Assembly: GCA_965228045.1 (NCBI GenBank) | Contig: OZ245789.1 | Span: 4,278,001 to 4,342,000 of the forward strand | Direction: 5' to 3' | Length of the DNA stretch: 64,000 bases | DNA from: JANQEU01 sp965228045 | Lineage (GTDB): Bacteria > Bacteroidota > Bacteroidia > Cytophagales > Cyclobacteriaceae | Shown: in pieces, positions 37,601 through 47,308 of the stretch | Layout: every line of letters starts with the position of its first letter | How positions within the stretch are numbered: position 1 is the stretch's first letter | The notes under the pieces: model-generated | The model's input: only the letters and a program-made list of their open reading frames with translations | Database searches by the model: none | What the model was told of the DNA's origin: nothing | Made by a program: the position numbers and the translations under genes

Positions 37601-37619
37601 GTCAATCTTCGAATAATAC

Positions 37620-37653
37620 AAAGGCACCCGAAACATTTCAGGTGCCTTTTTTT
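37620..37653 (+). terminator. Rho-independent terminator after the TPR-CHAT gene
   Basis: AAAGGCACC (37620-37628) and GGTGCCTTT (37641-37649) form a perfect 9-bp stem, followed by a run of seven T ending at 37653. Confidence 0.85.
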
Positions 37654-37917
37654 ATGTCTTTCATGCATTATTCATAATGAACTGAATAATTAAAGGACCC
37701 TTCATTTACGGCTAACTTGTAGCTAATACTGTCGATCTATCTTCGTATAATAATATTTCTGTAAAAAGATAAGACAGATACCAGACCAGACAAGAGTTGA
37801 AAAAATTTTTGAATTGAAGAATACTTTGATTCAATATAACCCCTACTCCCCAAAATTTCTTAGCTACCCTTTCCATGATCTTGTTCCGGTTAATAGTACA
37901 TCGATGGGCAATGGCAA
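37654..37917. other. Intergenic region before the LpxH-like gene
   Basis: The 37601-37917 gap holds the terminator above and otherwise A/T-rich sequence. I see no ORF, no RNA gene and no full TTG/TAnnTTTG promoter pair. A weak inverted pair TTGAAT/ATTCAA near 37810-37835 is within chance. Confidence 0.4.
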
Positions 37918-38844
37918 ATGGAAATCAAACACGGCCCGAAAATGAAAAAGACGAAAAGAAAACTAGATCTCCTCGTTCTTTCAGATGTGCATCTCGGAAC
38001 ATATGGGTGCAGGGCCAAAGAACTGCTGAATTATCTTAAAACCGTCGATCCTAAAATATTGGTTCTCAACGGAGATATTATTGACATATGGCAATTCAAC
38101 AAGAGATACTTCCCGAAATCCCATATGAAAGTCATAAAGTACATCAGTTCCATGCTTAGCAAGGGCAAAAAAGTATATTATGTGACAGGGAATCATGATG
38201 AGATGCTACGTAAGTTCAAAGGATTCCAACTAGGAGGTTTTGAGATTGTCAATAAGCTGGTACTTGAGCTGCACGGGAAAAAGGTATGGATTTTTCATGG
38301 CGATGTATTTGATGTAACAATGCAGCATTCTAAGTGGCTCGCGAAGCTGGGAGGTTGGGGTTATGACATTTTGATATTGATCAACACCTTTGCGAATTGG
38401 TTGAGTGCCAGCTTTGGACAGGGTAGAATTTCACTTTCCAAGAAGATCAAAAATGGGGTCAAGCAGGCCGTAAGCTTTATCAACGATTTTGAAAAAACTG
38501 CCGCCGAAATTGGTATCGCTCAGGGATTCGATTTTGTGGTTTGTGGACATATCCATCATCCGCAAATGAAGACCATAGGAGATACCGATGATAAAAAAAT
38601 AATCTACCTAAACTCCGGTGATTGGGTGGAAAACCTGACAGCCCTGGAATACAAAAAAGGCAGATGGACCATTTACGAATACAGTGAAGACCTTGTAGCG
38701 CAGGATGAAACCCAGCACGAGGAAGACCTGAATAGAGAAGTGGAGTTATCCAAGGCCGGATTTAAGAACAAACAGCTCTTTGAAGAGTTGGTTCAGGAGT
38801 TCCAATTCGTACAAATCGATCACGGAACCGGGAGGGCCAGCTGA
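37918..38844 (+). CDS. LpxH-like metallophosphoesterase
   Basis: A 308-residue calcineurin-type phosphoesterase. The metal-site motifs occur in order: LSDVHLG, LNGDIIDIW, VTGNHDE, FHGDVFD and CGHIHHPQ. This pattern with the short lid fits UDP-2,3-diacylglucosamine diphosphatase (LpxH/LpxI step of lipid A synthesis), and Bacteroidota proteins like this are usually so named, although paralogues exist. The C-terminal ~50 residues are an acidic extension. An alternative start is the ATG at 37942 (MKKTKRK). It is convergent with the aldo/keto reductase, one base apart. Confidence 0.78.
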   Translation: MEIKHGPKMKKTKRKLDLLVLSDVHLGTYGCRAKELLNYLKTVDPKILVLNGDIIDIWQFNKRYFPKSHMKVIKYISSMLSKGKKVYYVTGNHDEMLRKFKGFQLGGFEIVNKLVLELHGKKVWIFHGDVFDVTMQHSKWLAKLGGWGYDILILINTFANWLSASFGQGRISLSKKIKNGVKQAVSFINDFEKTAAEIGIAQGFDFVVCGHIHHPQMKTIGDTDDKKIIYLNSGDWVENLTALEYKKGRWTIYEYSEDLVAQDETQHEEDLNREVELSKAGFKNKQLFEELVQEFQFVQIDHGTGRAS

Positions 38845-38845
38845 C

Positions 38846-39826
38846 TTACCACAAGTGGTGAACGTCTTTTTTGATCAGACGTTCATAAACGTCATTTACT
38901 TTTTCCAATTGATCCTTTGTCAATTCTTCAAGAGACTCAGTTTTTAAATTTGAGATAAGTTGTTCTGCATTCGAAGCTCCGGGGATCACGCAACTTATTT
39001 CCGGAAATTTCAAAATCCATTGAAGAGCTCGCTGAGCAAGCTTATCCCCAAAGACACCTTTCAATTCCGCCACAGCTTCCAGGCCTCTTTCATAGTCGAT
39101 ACCGGAAAAGGTCTCACCCTTATCAAAAAGTGCTCCCTCCCGATTAAAATACCGGTGATCCTCCTTCCCAAACTTTGTATTGCGATCAAATTTGCCCGTA
39201 AGTAGCCCACTCGCCAGGGGTACCCTCGCAATGATCCCCACATCTTTCATTACTGCTTGCTCAAAGAACAACTGAGAAGGCCTTTGTCGGAACATATTAA
39301 AAATGATCTGAACGGTACTGACACCTGGAAATTCAATCGCTTTTAATGCCTCTTCTACCTTCTCTACACTTACTCCATAGTTCCTGATCTTTCCTTCCGC
39401 CTGCAGGTCATCCATCAACCTGAAGATCTCAGGACGATAGTAAACATCTGTGGGAGGACAATGTAGCTGGATCAGATCAAGTCTTTCGAGACCTGTATTT
39501 TTCAGACTTGCCTCTACAAATCCTCTAAGGACATTTGGTTGATACGACTCATTCACATGGGGATTGAGCTGCCGGCCACACTTGGAAGCGACATAGACTT
39601 CCTCCGCTCTTTCTCTGACCACCTTACCCACGACCTTCTCACTTAAACCTTCACCGTACACGTCGGCGGTGTCGATAAAATTGATGCCATTGTCTATGGC
39701 AGTATGGATGATTTTCTCCGCACTTTTATTATCGAATTCAGAACCCCACTTCCCTCCTACCTGCCAGGTGCCAAGACTGACCTCTGATATTTCCAGGTTT
39801 GTTTTACCCAGTCTTCTGTATTTCAT
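38846..39826 (-). CDS. Aldo/keto reductase (AKR11/12-like)
   Basis: A 326-residue TIM-barrel reductase. It begins with the typical MKYRRLGKTNLEISEVSLGTW. Catalytic residues are in FIDTADVYGEGLSE (Asp, Tyr), VASKCGRQ (Lys) and IQLHCPP (His). The NADPH end has CVIPGASNAEQL. It is about 50 residues longer than the other aldo/keto reductase in this window and belongs to a different branch (IolS/YccK-like). Substrate unknown; its place beside a Gfo/Idh gene fits sugar metabolism but is weak evidence. Confidence 0.92.
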   Translation of the reverse strand: MKYRRLGKTNLEISEVSLGTWQVGGKWGSEFDNKSAEKIIHTAIDNGINFIDTADVYGEGLSEKVVGKVVRERAEEVYVASKCGRQLNPHVNESYQPNVLRGFVEASLKNTGLERLDLIQLHCPPTDVYYRPEIFRLMDDLQAEGKIRNYGVSVEKVEEALKAIEFPGVSTVQIIFNMFRQRPSQLFFEQAVMKDVGIIARVPLASGLLTGKFDRNTKFGKEDHRYFNREGALFDKGETFSGIDYERGLEAVAELKGVFGDKLAQRALQWILKFPEISCVIPGASNAEQLISNLKTESLEELTKDQLEKVNDVYERLIKKDVHHLW

Positions 39827-39870
39827 GCCTTCACGTTTTGCTCAAAGAAAGGCAGGATACTTCTTTTTGC

Positions 39871-39904
39871 AAAAAAATAAGGCGAACCATAAAAATGGTC
39901 CGCC
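39871..39904 (-). terminator. Terminator of the Gfo/Idh-DoxX operon
   Basis: GGCGAACCAT (39881-39890) and ATGGTCCGCC (39895-39904) pair with one mismatch around a four-base loop. Read on the minus strand the stem is followed by TTATTTTTTT, as in a rho-independent terminator. It lies 26 bases after the stop of the oxidoreductase gene. Confidence 0.75.
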
Positions 39905-39929
39905 TAAGAAGAGGAAACCCAACTTTAAC

Positions 39930-41552
39930 TTATGCTACCTTTTCCTGATTAATTAGTAGCACTTCGTCAAGATCGTAACCGTCTATCGGCACTATTTCTC
40001 CTTTTTCTTCATCCCAGTCTATTCTTCGGCCGAGCTTATAAGAAAGTCCACCCATATGAGATGTTATAGCTTCTTCAAAGCCTGCTATGATGTCGCAGCT
40101 TGGAGTGCCTCCATTTCGTATGCAACTGAGCCACTCCCGCAGATGAAGGTGCGTAGAATCAACCCTCCTGCCATCCCTATATGTATATAGCAAGCCCTTA
40201 TCGGCAAAATATTTGGCAGTGGCGGAAGTGACCCCGTCAAGTCCGCTTGTGGCCGGATCATACTGATAAATTGGAATTTGAGGGTCGATTGTTTCAGCTT
40301 CGATCATTTCGGCAAATCTGGTAGACCGTCTGTCCGGATAAATGGTAAGGCTGTTGCCAAGTTCCATGGTAGCATCATGTCCCATCAGCTTGGTACCCCT
40401 TGAAAACTCATTTCCTAACGTAGCGCTGTATACCATCGTCATACCTCGTTCTTTGCCTGCTTCCTGGCTGGTTCCGGTAGTGAAATCCGGAAATTCCATA
40501 TTCACCTGCATCACGTCAGGAACATTTCTGCCATCTCTGTGTGTATAGATCCCACCGGAGGCAATTACCGACTTTGGTATGCCCATTTTCAAAACACAAT
40601 TGATGCGATCATAGTCATGAGACATCAGGTCTCCGGAAAGTCCGGAACCGTAAGCCCACCATTTTCTCCACCTGAAAAAGTGTTCTGTATCGAAGTCAAC
40701 CATCGGTGCATTACCGATGAAACGATTCCAATCTATGGTTTGCGTGTTGGCTTGCTCATGGATTCGGTATTGCCAGGCCCCGTTGTCACTGTTTCTGTTG
40801 GTATTCGCCGTAATGAGCGAAACATGTCCTAGAATATTCTTATCTATAATATCCTGAGCGGTTAGAAAACTTTGAGTCTGTCTGTGCTGGTGTCCCACCT
40901 GCAGCACAAGGTCCGTGGACTGAACCAAATCACGAAGCTCGTACGTCTCTTTGATATTGTGGGTCATCGGTTTTTCCACGTATACATGCTTACCGGCTCT
41001 CAAAGCGTCCATGGCAATAGGTGCATGCCAGTGATCAGGTGTGGCGATGACCACCGCATCCACTTCATTGCTCGCAAGCAAATCCTCATGATATCTGTAG
41101 GTTTTGACTTTAATCTCGTCCGTGCTGAAGGAATCAGCAGCCACATTGGCATGAATGTCAAATACATCACAAACGGCCGTTATTTGTACATTAAGATCCT
41201 CCTGACCCAGGAAAGTACTCAAACGACTGTCGTCCGGATTTCGCCTGGAAGCCGCTTCCATCTCTTCCAGCCACTCCTTGGTAGCGAATCCGAGCGCCCG
41301 ACACAATTGCGGACCTCTGATGCCAAATCCAATGATTCCCAGCCTGATGGGATCGCCTTCCATCGATCCACTGGGTGGTGGTGGAGAGGCATTGATATTA
41401 AGGGTATTTAATATCTCCTTTCTCTGGCTCTTGACATTAGAGGCCTTCGAGGCTCCTGCCCACCAAATGCCACCGGCAATTGGCACTGATGCCACTCCCT
41501 TCAACCAATCACGTCTTGACCATTTGTTGGAATTATTTTCTTCTGTTGACAT
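39930..41552 (-). CDS. Gfo/Idh/MocA oxidoreductase with Tat signal
   Basis: A 540-residue protein. The N-terminus has a twin-arginine signal (SRRDWLKGVASVPIAGG), so it is likely exported folded with its cofactor. The Rossmann motif is IGFGIRG near residue 75 and the family motif VEKPMTHN is near residue 195. A C-terminal substrate domain follows. Exported members of this family oxidise or hydrolyse sugars and sugar derivatives using tightly bound NAD. It is two bases downstream of the DoxX gene and close to the rhamnose genes, so a sugar-related role is likely but the substrate is open. Confidence 0.88.
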   Translation of the reverse strand: MSTEENNSNKWSRRDWLKGVASVPIAGGIWWAGASKASNVKSQRKEILNTLNINASPPPPSGSMEGDPIRLGIIGFGIRGPQLCRALGFATKEWLEEMEAASRRNPDDSRLSTFLGQEDLNVQITAVCDVFDIHANVAADSFSTDEIKVKTYRYHEDLLASNEVDAVVIATPDHWHAPIAMDALRAGKHVYVEKPMTHNIKETYELRDLVQSTDLVLQVGHQHRQTQSFLTAQDIIDKNILGHVSLITANTNRNSDNGAWQYRIHEQANTQTIDWNRFIGNAPMVDFDTEHFFRWRKWWAYGSGLSGDLMSHDYDRINCVLKMGIPKSVIASGGIYTHRDGRNVPDVMQVNMEFPDFTTGTSQEAGKERGMTMVYSATLGNEFSRGTKLMGHDATMELGNSLTIYPDRRSTRFAEMIEAETIDPQIPIYQYDPATSGLDGVTSATAKYFADKGLLYTYRDGRRVDSTHLHLREWLSCIRNGGTPSCDIIAGFEEAITSHMGGLSYKLGRRIDWDEEKGEIVPIDGYDLDEVLLINQEKVA

Positions 41553-41554
41553 GA

Positions 41555-42049
41555 CTATCCGTTGGTTAATGTTGAGGTTTCTACTTTCTTTTCAAATAAT
41601 CTCTGAATTCCAAAATAGGCTCCCGATGGTAACTGGTATAATAGCCACAAGGCTACAGCTTCTATCAGGTTTTTGTTGACAATCCAGTAACTGCCCTCTG
41701 TTCCGATGTCCGAGACACCCGGAAACGGAGGCCGTGCCAGGTAGTACAAAAGTAGAAGTGCGATTCCGAAGATGGTGCCAAGTTTTTCCCAGATTCCAAA
41801 AATCAGGGTAATCCCTACTACCATCAATCCGAAAACATTCAACAGATCTACCATGTTTACCAATGTATCACTACCGAGCCAGGCAAAGAACCCACTAAAC
41901 CATCCCTCAGCACTCATCAGATATCCTTTCGATGTCCAGGCCGGATCGTGAAGCTTCACTACACCTTCATACATAAAATGCCATCCTATCAGGACGCGAA
42001 GGAGTACAATCCCATTTCTTTGGGATTTTGAGACGTTCTCGATACTCAT
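41555..42049 (-). CDS. DoxX family membrane protein
   Basis: A 164-residue protein with about four membrane helices. Motifs near the start, LLRVLIGWHFMYEGVVKL, are typical of DoxX/TQO small-subunit-like proteins. In Bacteroidota such genes often accompany exported Gfo/Idh oxidoreductases, as here (two bases apart), which suggests that DoxX passes electrons from the exported enzyme to the quinone pool. That last point is inference. Confidence 0.85.
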   Translation of the reverse strand: MSIENVSKSQRNGIVLLRVLIGWHFMYEGVVKLHDPAWTSKGYLMSAEGWFSGFFAWLGSDTLVNMVDLLNVFGLMVVGITLIFGIWEKLGTIFGIALLLLYYLARPPFPGVSDIGTEGSYWIVNKNLIEAVALWLLYQLPSGAYFGIQRLFEKKVETSTLTNG

Positions 42050-42158
42050 AGCTATTCGTGTTTGGTCAATACTATATTAACTAAGTATTACCAAATACAG
42101 GAATGAGGAATGTCTCATTGACCAAGGTCTTTTGTGCCAAAAAAAGCGGTTTTTTCTA

Positions 42159-43550
42159 TTAGCTGCTTTTCTGCATCATTTTGCTAAAGAGCAGGAATAA
42201 AATACCGCAAGCGAGCCACATTGGTAGGGTGAGGAAGGAAAGGCAAATATCGAAATAAATGGATGCCATGTAGAAGACTCCAAAACTAAGAATCCACGCT
42301 ACAAAGACGGCCGAATTGAAGGTGATGCCCATTTTTTCTGCATAGAAAGTTTTGATGCCCATTCTATCTCCAAAAAAATGTTCAAAGACTATGATTGCTC
42401 CAAATGGTGCGAGTATAAAGCCATATAATGCAACAAAGTCCAGCAACTTCATTGCAAAAGCCGGAAAAAGTCCTGCGACAGTAGCTACTCCACCTGCAAT
42501 TATCGTAACCCAGAAAGTTGACAGTCGTGGGAAAATTGCCTGAAATGCGAGACCTGAACGGTAAATAGTTGGATTGGCAGTAGTCCAGCCAGCCAAAACC
42601 ACCGCAATCATCCCGAAAACACCCAAAGCATTGTAGGCCAATGGACCTGGTGCCACGGGAGGTGCCTCACCATTGCTTAAAAATCCCTGTGCTTCCGGTG
42701 ATTTTAAATAAACAGCATAAAGCAAGGCTGCCGCTATCCATGCCATGTAGTGACCTACATACATACCGGCGGCTGTCGTCCAGCCAGATTTTGGAGATTT
42801 TGCAAATCGAAAAACGGAAAGATCCGACATGCCTATATGCATGGCCGCATTACAAAACCAGGACCAGATCAGCACATGCCAGAAGGTATATTTAATTTGA
42901 CCCGGAAATGGCTCGGACCCTTCACCCCAAATGGCCCAAAATTCCGAAAACGATCCAACGCCCAGCTGGCCTAAAGCCACGATACCTGCAGCCAGAAATC
43001 CAAAAACGATTACAGGCGCCATCCAATTAGCGGCCTTAGACACAGAGGTGTATCCTCTCGCAGCTATCAGTGAGATTACCGCACCCACTGCAATGACTAT
43101 CACTACATAGGATATGCTGTTAGGCATTGTATCAGTGAGTTTTGGCATCTGCATATCAAAAGGTACTCCGACAGCCGTAGCAGAAACAGTGATCATTGCA
43201 CCAGCTAGAAAACAAAACAGGATGCCATTGGCGAGGTTATATAATACCACCAGTCTGCGGCCGCTGATCTTCTCCATGTGGTAATACAATGTGTATCTGT
43301 ACTTCACTGAAATCTCGGCAGTCAAAAACCGCCAGCTCAAAACCGCCAGTAAATTTCCCAAAAGAAGTCCGACAATAAGGTCAAAGGCGCTTACTCCCGT
43401 GGTGAGAAACAGGGGACCAATAACAAATTCAGTACCAGCAGCATGCTCACCGGCATACATGCCCAAAAAGCTTTTCCAGTTTTTATGCGACCTCTCCGGG
43501 ACGGGTTCTCTTTCAAATTCTTCGTTTTTGGGTTGGGTTGTCTCTGACAT
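42159..43550 (-). CDS. NCS1-type permease (purine/cytosine permease family)
   Basis: A 463-residue, ~12-helix transporter. The N-terminal segment SHKNWKSFLGMYAGEHAAGTEF and FLTTGVSAFDLIVGLLLGN match the nucleobase:cation symporter-1 family. Known members carry nucleobases, hydantoins, thiamin precursors or related rings. It is divergent from the rhamnose operon across 333 bases and 109 bases upstream of DoxX-Gfo/Idh on the same strand. Its place suggests a sugar or sugar-derivative substrate, which would be unusual for the family. A -7-like TAGCTTTG at 43638-43631 lies 81 bases upstream without a -33 partner. Confidence 0.85.
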   Translation of the reverse strand: MSETTQPKNEEFEREPVPERSHKNWKSFLGMYAGEHAAGTEFVIGPLFLTTGVSAFDLIVGLLLGNLLAVLSWRFLTAEISVKYRYTLYYHMEKISGRRLVVLYNLANGILFCFLAGAMITVSATAVGVPFDMQMPKLTDTMPNSISYVVIVIAVGAVISLIAARGYTSVSKAANWMAPVIVFGFLAAGIVALGQLGVGSFSEFWAIWGEGSEPFPGQIKYTFWHVLIWSWFCNAAMHIGMSDLSVFRFAKSPKSGWTTAAGMYVGHYMAWIAAALLYAVYLKSPEAQGFLSNGEAPPVAPGPLAYNALGVFGMIAVVLAGWTTANPTIYRSGLAFQAIFPRLSTFWVTIIAGGVATVAGLFPAFAMKLLDFVALYGFILAPFGAIIVFEHFFGDRMGIKTFYAEKMGITFNSAVFVAWILSFGVFYMASIYFDICLSFLTLPMWLACGILFLLFSKMMQKSS

Positions 43551-43883
43551 AAAATCAAATTAATCCGGGAAGGTAATAGGATGTAAAATATTCAGTGTCC
43601 TGCACTTTCCTGTTAAAAGTGTTACCAAATCAAAGCTATTTCGATAGATGGACGTGGGCTTTTGGCCATACTTTATTTGACCCATTTCAATTTTCCCAAC
43701 CACCCCTTCCACAATTTATTTATATTTTGGTTTTCGGAAATCATCACTAATCTCAAATGAAATGAAATCCATCATCGACCTGAAGGTAAATTAAATAATT
43801 ATGAAAAAACTTCAACTCAGGTCAGTGCAGGATGGTATTAGAATAACCCTAGTTAATATTTGTACTTGTAAAACTGTATTTCA
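43551..43883. other. Divergent regulatory region, permease/rhamnose operon
   Basis: A 333-base gap between two divergent starts. It holds one -7-like element for the permease (43631-43638, minus) but no clear promoter pair for rhaEW and no strong palindrome that would mark an operator. A 30-codon ORF at 43801-43893 overlaps the rhaEW start in another frame and is not called a gene. Confidence 0.4.
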
Positions 43884-45992
43884 ATGGAATTAACCAAAAC
43901 ATCATATCAGTTCGTCGATTATCTGTGGGATGAACAAAAAGCCAAAGAGTTAGACCGAGATGAGGTGGCATTACTACTTTATCGTTCCAATATCCTTGGT
44001 GCGGACCTTCGCATCACCAATTATGGCGGAGGCAATACAAGCTGCAAAACAATGGAAAGGGATCCTTTGACAGGAAAGGAAGTTGAGGTTATGTGGGTGA
44101 AAGGTTCGGGGGGAGATATTGGCACCCTAAAAAGAGACGGGCTTGCCGGATTGTATGTGGACAAGCTCCGGGCTCTCAAAAATGTCTATCGTGGTCTTGA
44201 GCACGAAGATGAGATGGTAGCCTTATTCAATCATTGCATATACGATCTCGATTCCAAAGCACCATCTATTGATACTCCGCTCCACGCAATGCTCCCATAT
44301 AAGCACATTGATCACCTTCACCCGGATGCCGCCATTGCCATAGCCGCATCAAAGGGTGGTGAGGACATCATGAAAGAAATTTACGGGGAGGATTTCGTAT
44401 GGATTCCCTGGCAGCGGCCGGGTTTTGATCTTTCACTGAAACTGGAGGCAGCCATTTTGGAAAACCCGAATTTAAAAGGTCTGTACCTTGGTGGCCATGG
44501 ATTGTTCACCTGGGGCGATACAGCCTATGAGTGCTACATCAATTCACTGGAAGCAATAGAAAAAGCAAGTCAGTTCCTGGAAAAGAACTATGGTAAAAAG
44601 AGACCTGTTTTTGGTGGGTCAAAGGTAAACTCACTTGATGTTGAAAAGCGAAAGGATCAGGCTTCTCAAATGGCTCCGATTCTAAGGGGGCTGGCTTCAA
44701 GCCACAACAGAATGATCGGTCACTTCACCGATGATGAGCGCGTTTTAGAATTTATCAACAGTAATGACCTGTCTAAACTCGCTCCGCTAGGAACCAGCTG
44801 TCCGGATCATTTTCTACGTACAAAAATCCGACCTTTGGTACTTGACATGCCGGCGGACCTGGATCTTTCGGATAAGGTGAAAATAAAGTCGGAACTAGAG
44901 ACTGCTTTTGAGAATTATCGAGGTATGTATGCCGCTTATTATGATGAGCATAAAAGGTCAAATAGCCCGGCAATCAGGGATCCTAACCCTGTTGTTATTC
45001 TATGGCCCGGTATAGGTATGTTCACCTATGCAAAAAACAAGCAAACAGCGAGAGTAGCCAGCGAATTCTATATCAATGCCATCAATGTGATGAAAGGAGC
45101 GGAGGCCGTTTCAGAGTATGTGGCATTACCGCTTCAAGAGGCTTTTGATATTGAATACTGGTTGCTTGAAGAAGCTAAACTACAGCGCATGCCTAAGGAA
45201 AAACCGCTTTCAAGAAAAGTAGCCTTGATTTCGGGAAGTGCCGGAGGTATCGGAAAGGCAATAGCAGACAAGTTTGCGGAAGAAGGCGCCTGCGTGGTGA
45301 TCACCGACATTGACGAGAGCAGAACCGAAGAAGCATTCAAGACTTATGCGAAGGACACGGCAGCATATTCTGCTATGGACGTAACCAGTCAAGAAAGTAT
45401 TGAAGAGGCCTATAAAAACGCCTGCCTCGAATTTGGTGGAGTGGACATCATAGTCAATTCAGCAGGCCTTGCCATATCCAAAAGCCTTGGAGATACTTCG
45501 GAGGAGGACTATGATCTGCTGATGGATGTATTGGCAAAAGGCCAGTTTAATGTGTGTAAGGCCGGCGTGGAGATATTGAAAATACAGGGTATGGGTGGAG
45601 ATATTGTCAATATAGCCAGTAAAAATGCGCTTGTTTCCGGACCAAATAATGTAGTCTATGGAAGCGCCAAGGCCACACAAACTCACATGTCAAGACTTTT
45701 AGCTGCGGAGCTAGGGTCCGACAAAATCAGAGTAAACACTGTAAATCCGGATGCGGTCATAGAAGGAAGTAAAATCTGGGAAGGTAAGTGGGCCGAAGGT
45801 CGGGCCAAAGCCTATGGAATAAAAGTGGAAGAACTACCTGCCCATTACGCCAAACGAACGCTACTTAATGAGATCATTAGCACAAAGGATATTGCAAACG
45901 GAGTTTTTGCATTTGTGGGAGGACTCCTCAATAAAAGTACAGGGAACATTCTGAACGTAGATGGTGGGGTTGCAGCAGCTTTTGTGAGATAA
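43884..45992 (+). CDS. rhaEW: Bifunctional rhamnulose-1-phosphate aldolase/lactaldehyde dehydrogenase
   Basis: A 702-residue two-domain enzyme. Residues ~1-430 are a class II aldolase/adducin-type domain (NYGGGNTS, HPDAAIAIAASKGG, GGHGLFTWGD) that would split L-rhamnulose-1-phosphate into dihydroxyacetone phosphate and L-lactaldehyde. Residues ~440-702 are a short-chain dehydrogenase: cofactor loop SGSAGGIGKA, IVNSAG, and the catalytic Tyr-x3-Lys in VYGSAKAT; it would oxidise lactaldehyde to lactate. This fusion is the RhaEW type of rhamnose pathway. It is the first gene of the rhaEW-rhaI-rhaK operon; the next starts 41 bases on. Confidence 0.92.
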   Translation: MELTKTSYQFVDYLWDEQKAKELDRDEVALLLYRSNILGADLRITNYGGGNTSCKTMERDPLTGKEVEVMWVKGSGGDIGTLKRDGLAGLYVDKLRALKNVYRGLEHEDEMVALFNHCIYDLDSKAPSIDTPLHAMLPYKHIDHLHPDAAIAIAASKGGEDIMKEIYGEDFVWIPWQRPGFDLSLKLEAAILENPNLKGLYLGGHGLFTWGDTAYECYINSLEAIEKASQFLEKNYGKKRPVFGGSKVNSLDVEKRKDQASQMAPILRGLASSHNRMIGHFTDDERVLEFINSNDLSKLAPLGTSCPDHFLRTKIRPLVLDMPADLDLSDKVKIKSELETAFENYRGMYAAYYDEHKRSNSPAIRDPNPVVILWPGIGMFTYAKNKQTARVASEFYINAINVMKGAEAVSEYVALPLQEAFDIEYWLLEEAKLQRMPKEKPLSRKVALISGSAGGIGKAIADKFAEEGACVVITDIDESRTEEAFKTYAKDTAAYSAMDVTSQESIEEAYKNACLEFGGVDIIVNSAGLAISKSLGDTSEEDYDLLMDVLAKGQFNVCKAGVEILKIQGMGGDIVNIASKNALVSGPNNVVYGSAKATQTHMSRLLAAELGSDKIRVNTVNPDAVIEGSKIWEGKWAEGRAKAYGIKVEELPAHYAKRTLLNEIISTKDIANGVFAFVGGLLNKSTGNILNVDGGVAAAFVR

Positions 45993-46033
45993 AAGTTGCT
46001 ATATATATTTATTTATAAGAATTACTCAAGCCT

Positions 46034-47308
46034 ATGATTAATAATGACACCCTCCACAGGCACAATCAACAACACCAAATAGAGCACCAGGACAACTTTG
46101 ATTTCCTGGCCAACCGACTTGAATCCAATGGCGTGAATGTGAAGGAAATAGTGCACAAGCTTGAGCAATTTCAGGTTGCCATACCAAGCTGGGCACTCGG
46201 AACAGGAGGCACACGGTTTGGAAGATTTCCCGATGGTGGCGAACCTGGTTCACTGGAAGAAAAGATTGCGGACATAGGCCTGATACATAAACTTAATAAA
46301 TCAAGCGGTGCGATAAGCCTGCATATACCATGGGATATCCCTGAGGATTACAATGCCATAAAAGCTCTTGCAGATTCCTATGAAATTGACTTTGACGCTG
46401 TGAATTCAAATACATTTCAGGACCAGCCGGATTCGACTGTCTCTTATAAGTATGGTTCCCTGTCACATGTGAACAAGGAAGTTAGGCAGGTTGCAATTGA
46501 GCATAATAAAGAAGTCATTGATCATGGTATCCCATTGGGATCCAAAGCATTGACCGTATGGCTATCTGACGGGACCAATCATCCTGGTCAGGCCAACTTC
46601 CGTGATTCGCTGGAGCGCACGATTGAGTCATTAAAAGACATTTATGATCATCTGCCGGATGACTGGCGTATTCTTATCGAATACAAACCATACGAACCAC
46701 ATTTTTATTCCATGGTGATTCCGGATTGGGGCACATCTCATCTGATCGCGCAGGAATTAGGGCATAAGGCATTCAGCCTGGTAGATCTGGGACATCACTT
46801 ACCCAATACCAATATTGAGCAAATAGTATCTATTTTAATGAGGCAAACTAAATTGGGTGGGTTTCATTTCAATGACAGCAAGTACGGTGATGACGACCTG
46901 ACAGTAGGTGGCACAAAACCCTATCAGCTCTTCCTGATTTTCAATGAACTCATCGAAGGTGCAAGTGCAACGAAAAATGCAGAACCTGCCTGGATGATCG
47001 ATGCAAGTCACAACCTAAAGGATCCACTGGAAGATCTTTTGCAATCAGTGGAAGCCATAAAGATTGCCTTTGCTCAGGCTCTTCTCGTGGACCAAAAGAG
47101 GTTAAAACAGGCTCAGGCCGAAAATGATATCAGCGGGGCTCAGGAGATACTTCAGGAAGCATTTCGTACCGATGTAAGACCACTGGTAGCAGAAGCCCGA
47201 GTGCAAAAAGGAGGTGCTCTTAGACCTTTACAAATTTTTAGAGGTGAAGAAGTCCGAAAGAATCTGGTTAAGGAAAGGGGCGCCAAAACAATCTCAACTG
47301 GTCTGTGA
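46034..47308 (+). CDS. rhaI: L-rhamnose isomerase, RhaI type
   Basis: A 424-residue TIM-barrel isomerase of the Pseudomonas stutzeri RhaI group, not the E. coli RhaA group. Metal-ligand motifs are visible in order: LIEYKPYEP (Glu), LVDLGHHLPN (Asp, His), GGFHFNDSKYGDDDL (His, Asp, Asp) and WMIDASHN (Asp). It converts L-rhamnose to L-rhamnulose; family members also accept other deoxy sugars. The stop overlaps the GTG start of the kinase (GTGA), so the two are translationally coupled. Confidence 0.9.
   Translation: MINNDTLHRHNQQHQIEHQDNFDFLANRLESNGVNVKEIVHKLEQFQVAIPSWALGTGGTRFGRFPDGGEPGSLEEKIADIGLIHKLNKSSGAISLHIPWDIPEDYNAIKALADSYEIDFDAVNSNTFQDQPDSTVSYKYGSLSHVNKEVRQVAIEHNKEVIDHGIPLGSKALTVWLSDGTNHPGQANFRDSLERTIESLKDIYDHLPDDWRILIEYKPYEPHFYSMVIPDWGTSHLIAQELGHKAFSLVDLGHHLPNTNIEQIVSILMRQTKLGGFHFNDSKYGDDDLTVGGTKPYQLFLIFNELIEGASATKNAEPAWMIDASHNLKDPLEDLLQSVEAIKIAFAQALLVDQKRLKQAQAENDISGAQEILQEAFRTDVRPLVAEARVQKGGALRPLQIFRGEEVRKNLVKERGAKTISTGL

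Noticed and set aside
38859..38885. 8-bp inverted repeat TGAACGTC/GACGTTCA as a terminator
   Set aside because: It lies inside the 3' end of the aldo/keto reductase gene with no T-run on the outside; arms this short occur by chance.
42122..42158. Terminator after the NCS1 permease (AAAAAA-CCGC-TTTTTT)
   Set aside because: The stem is only A-T pairs and too weak to support a call.
43321..43350. Direct repeat AAAACCGCCAG within the permease gene
   Set aside because: Two copies only, in frame and coding; no further structure around them.
43801..43893. 30-codon ORF overlapping the rhaEW start
   Set aside because: No signal peptide, no Shine-Dalgarno and no regulatory pattern such as repeated codons; likely chance.
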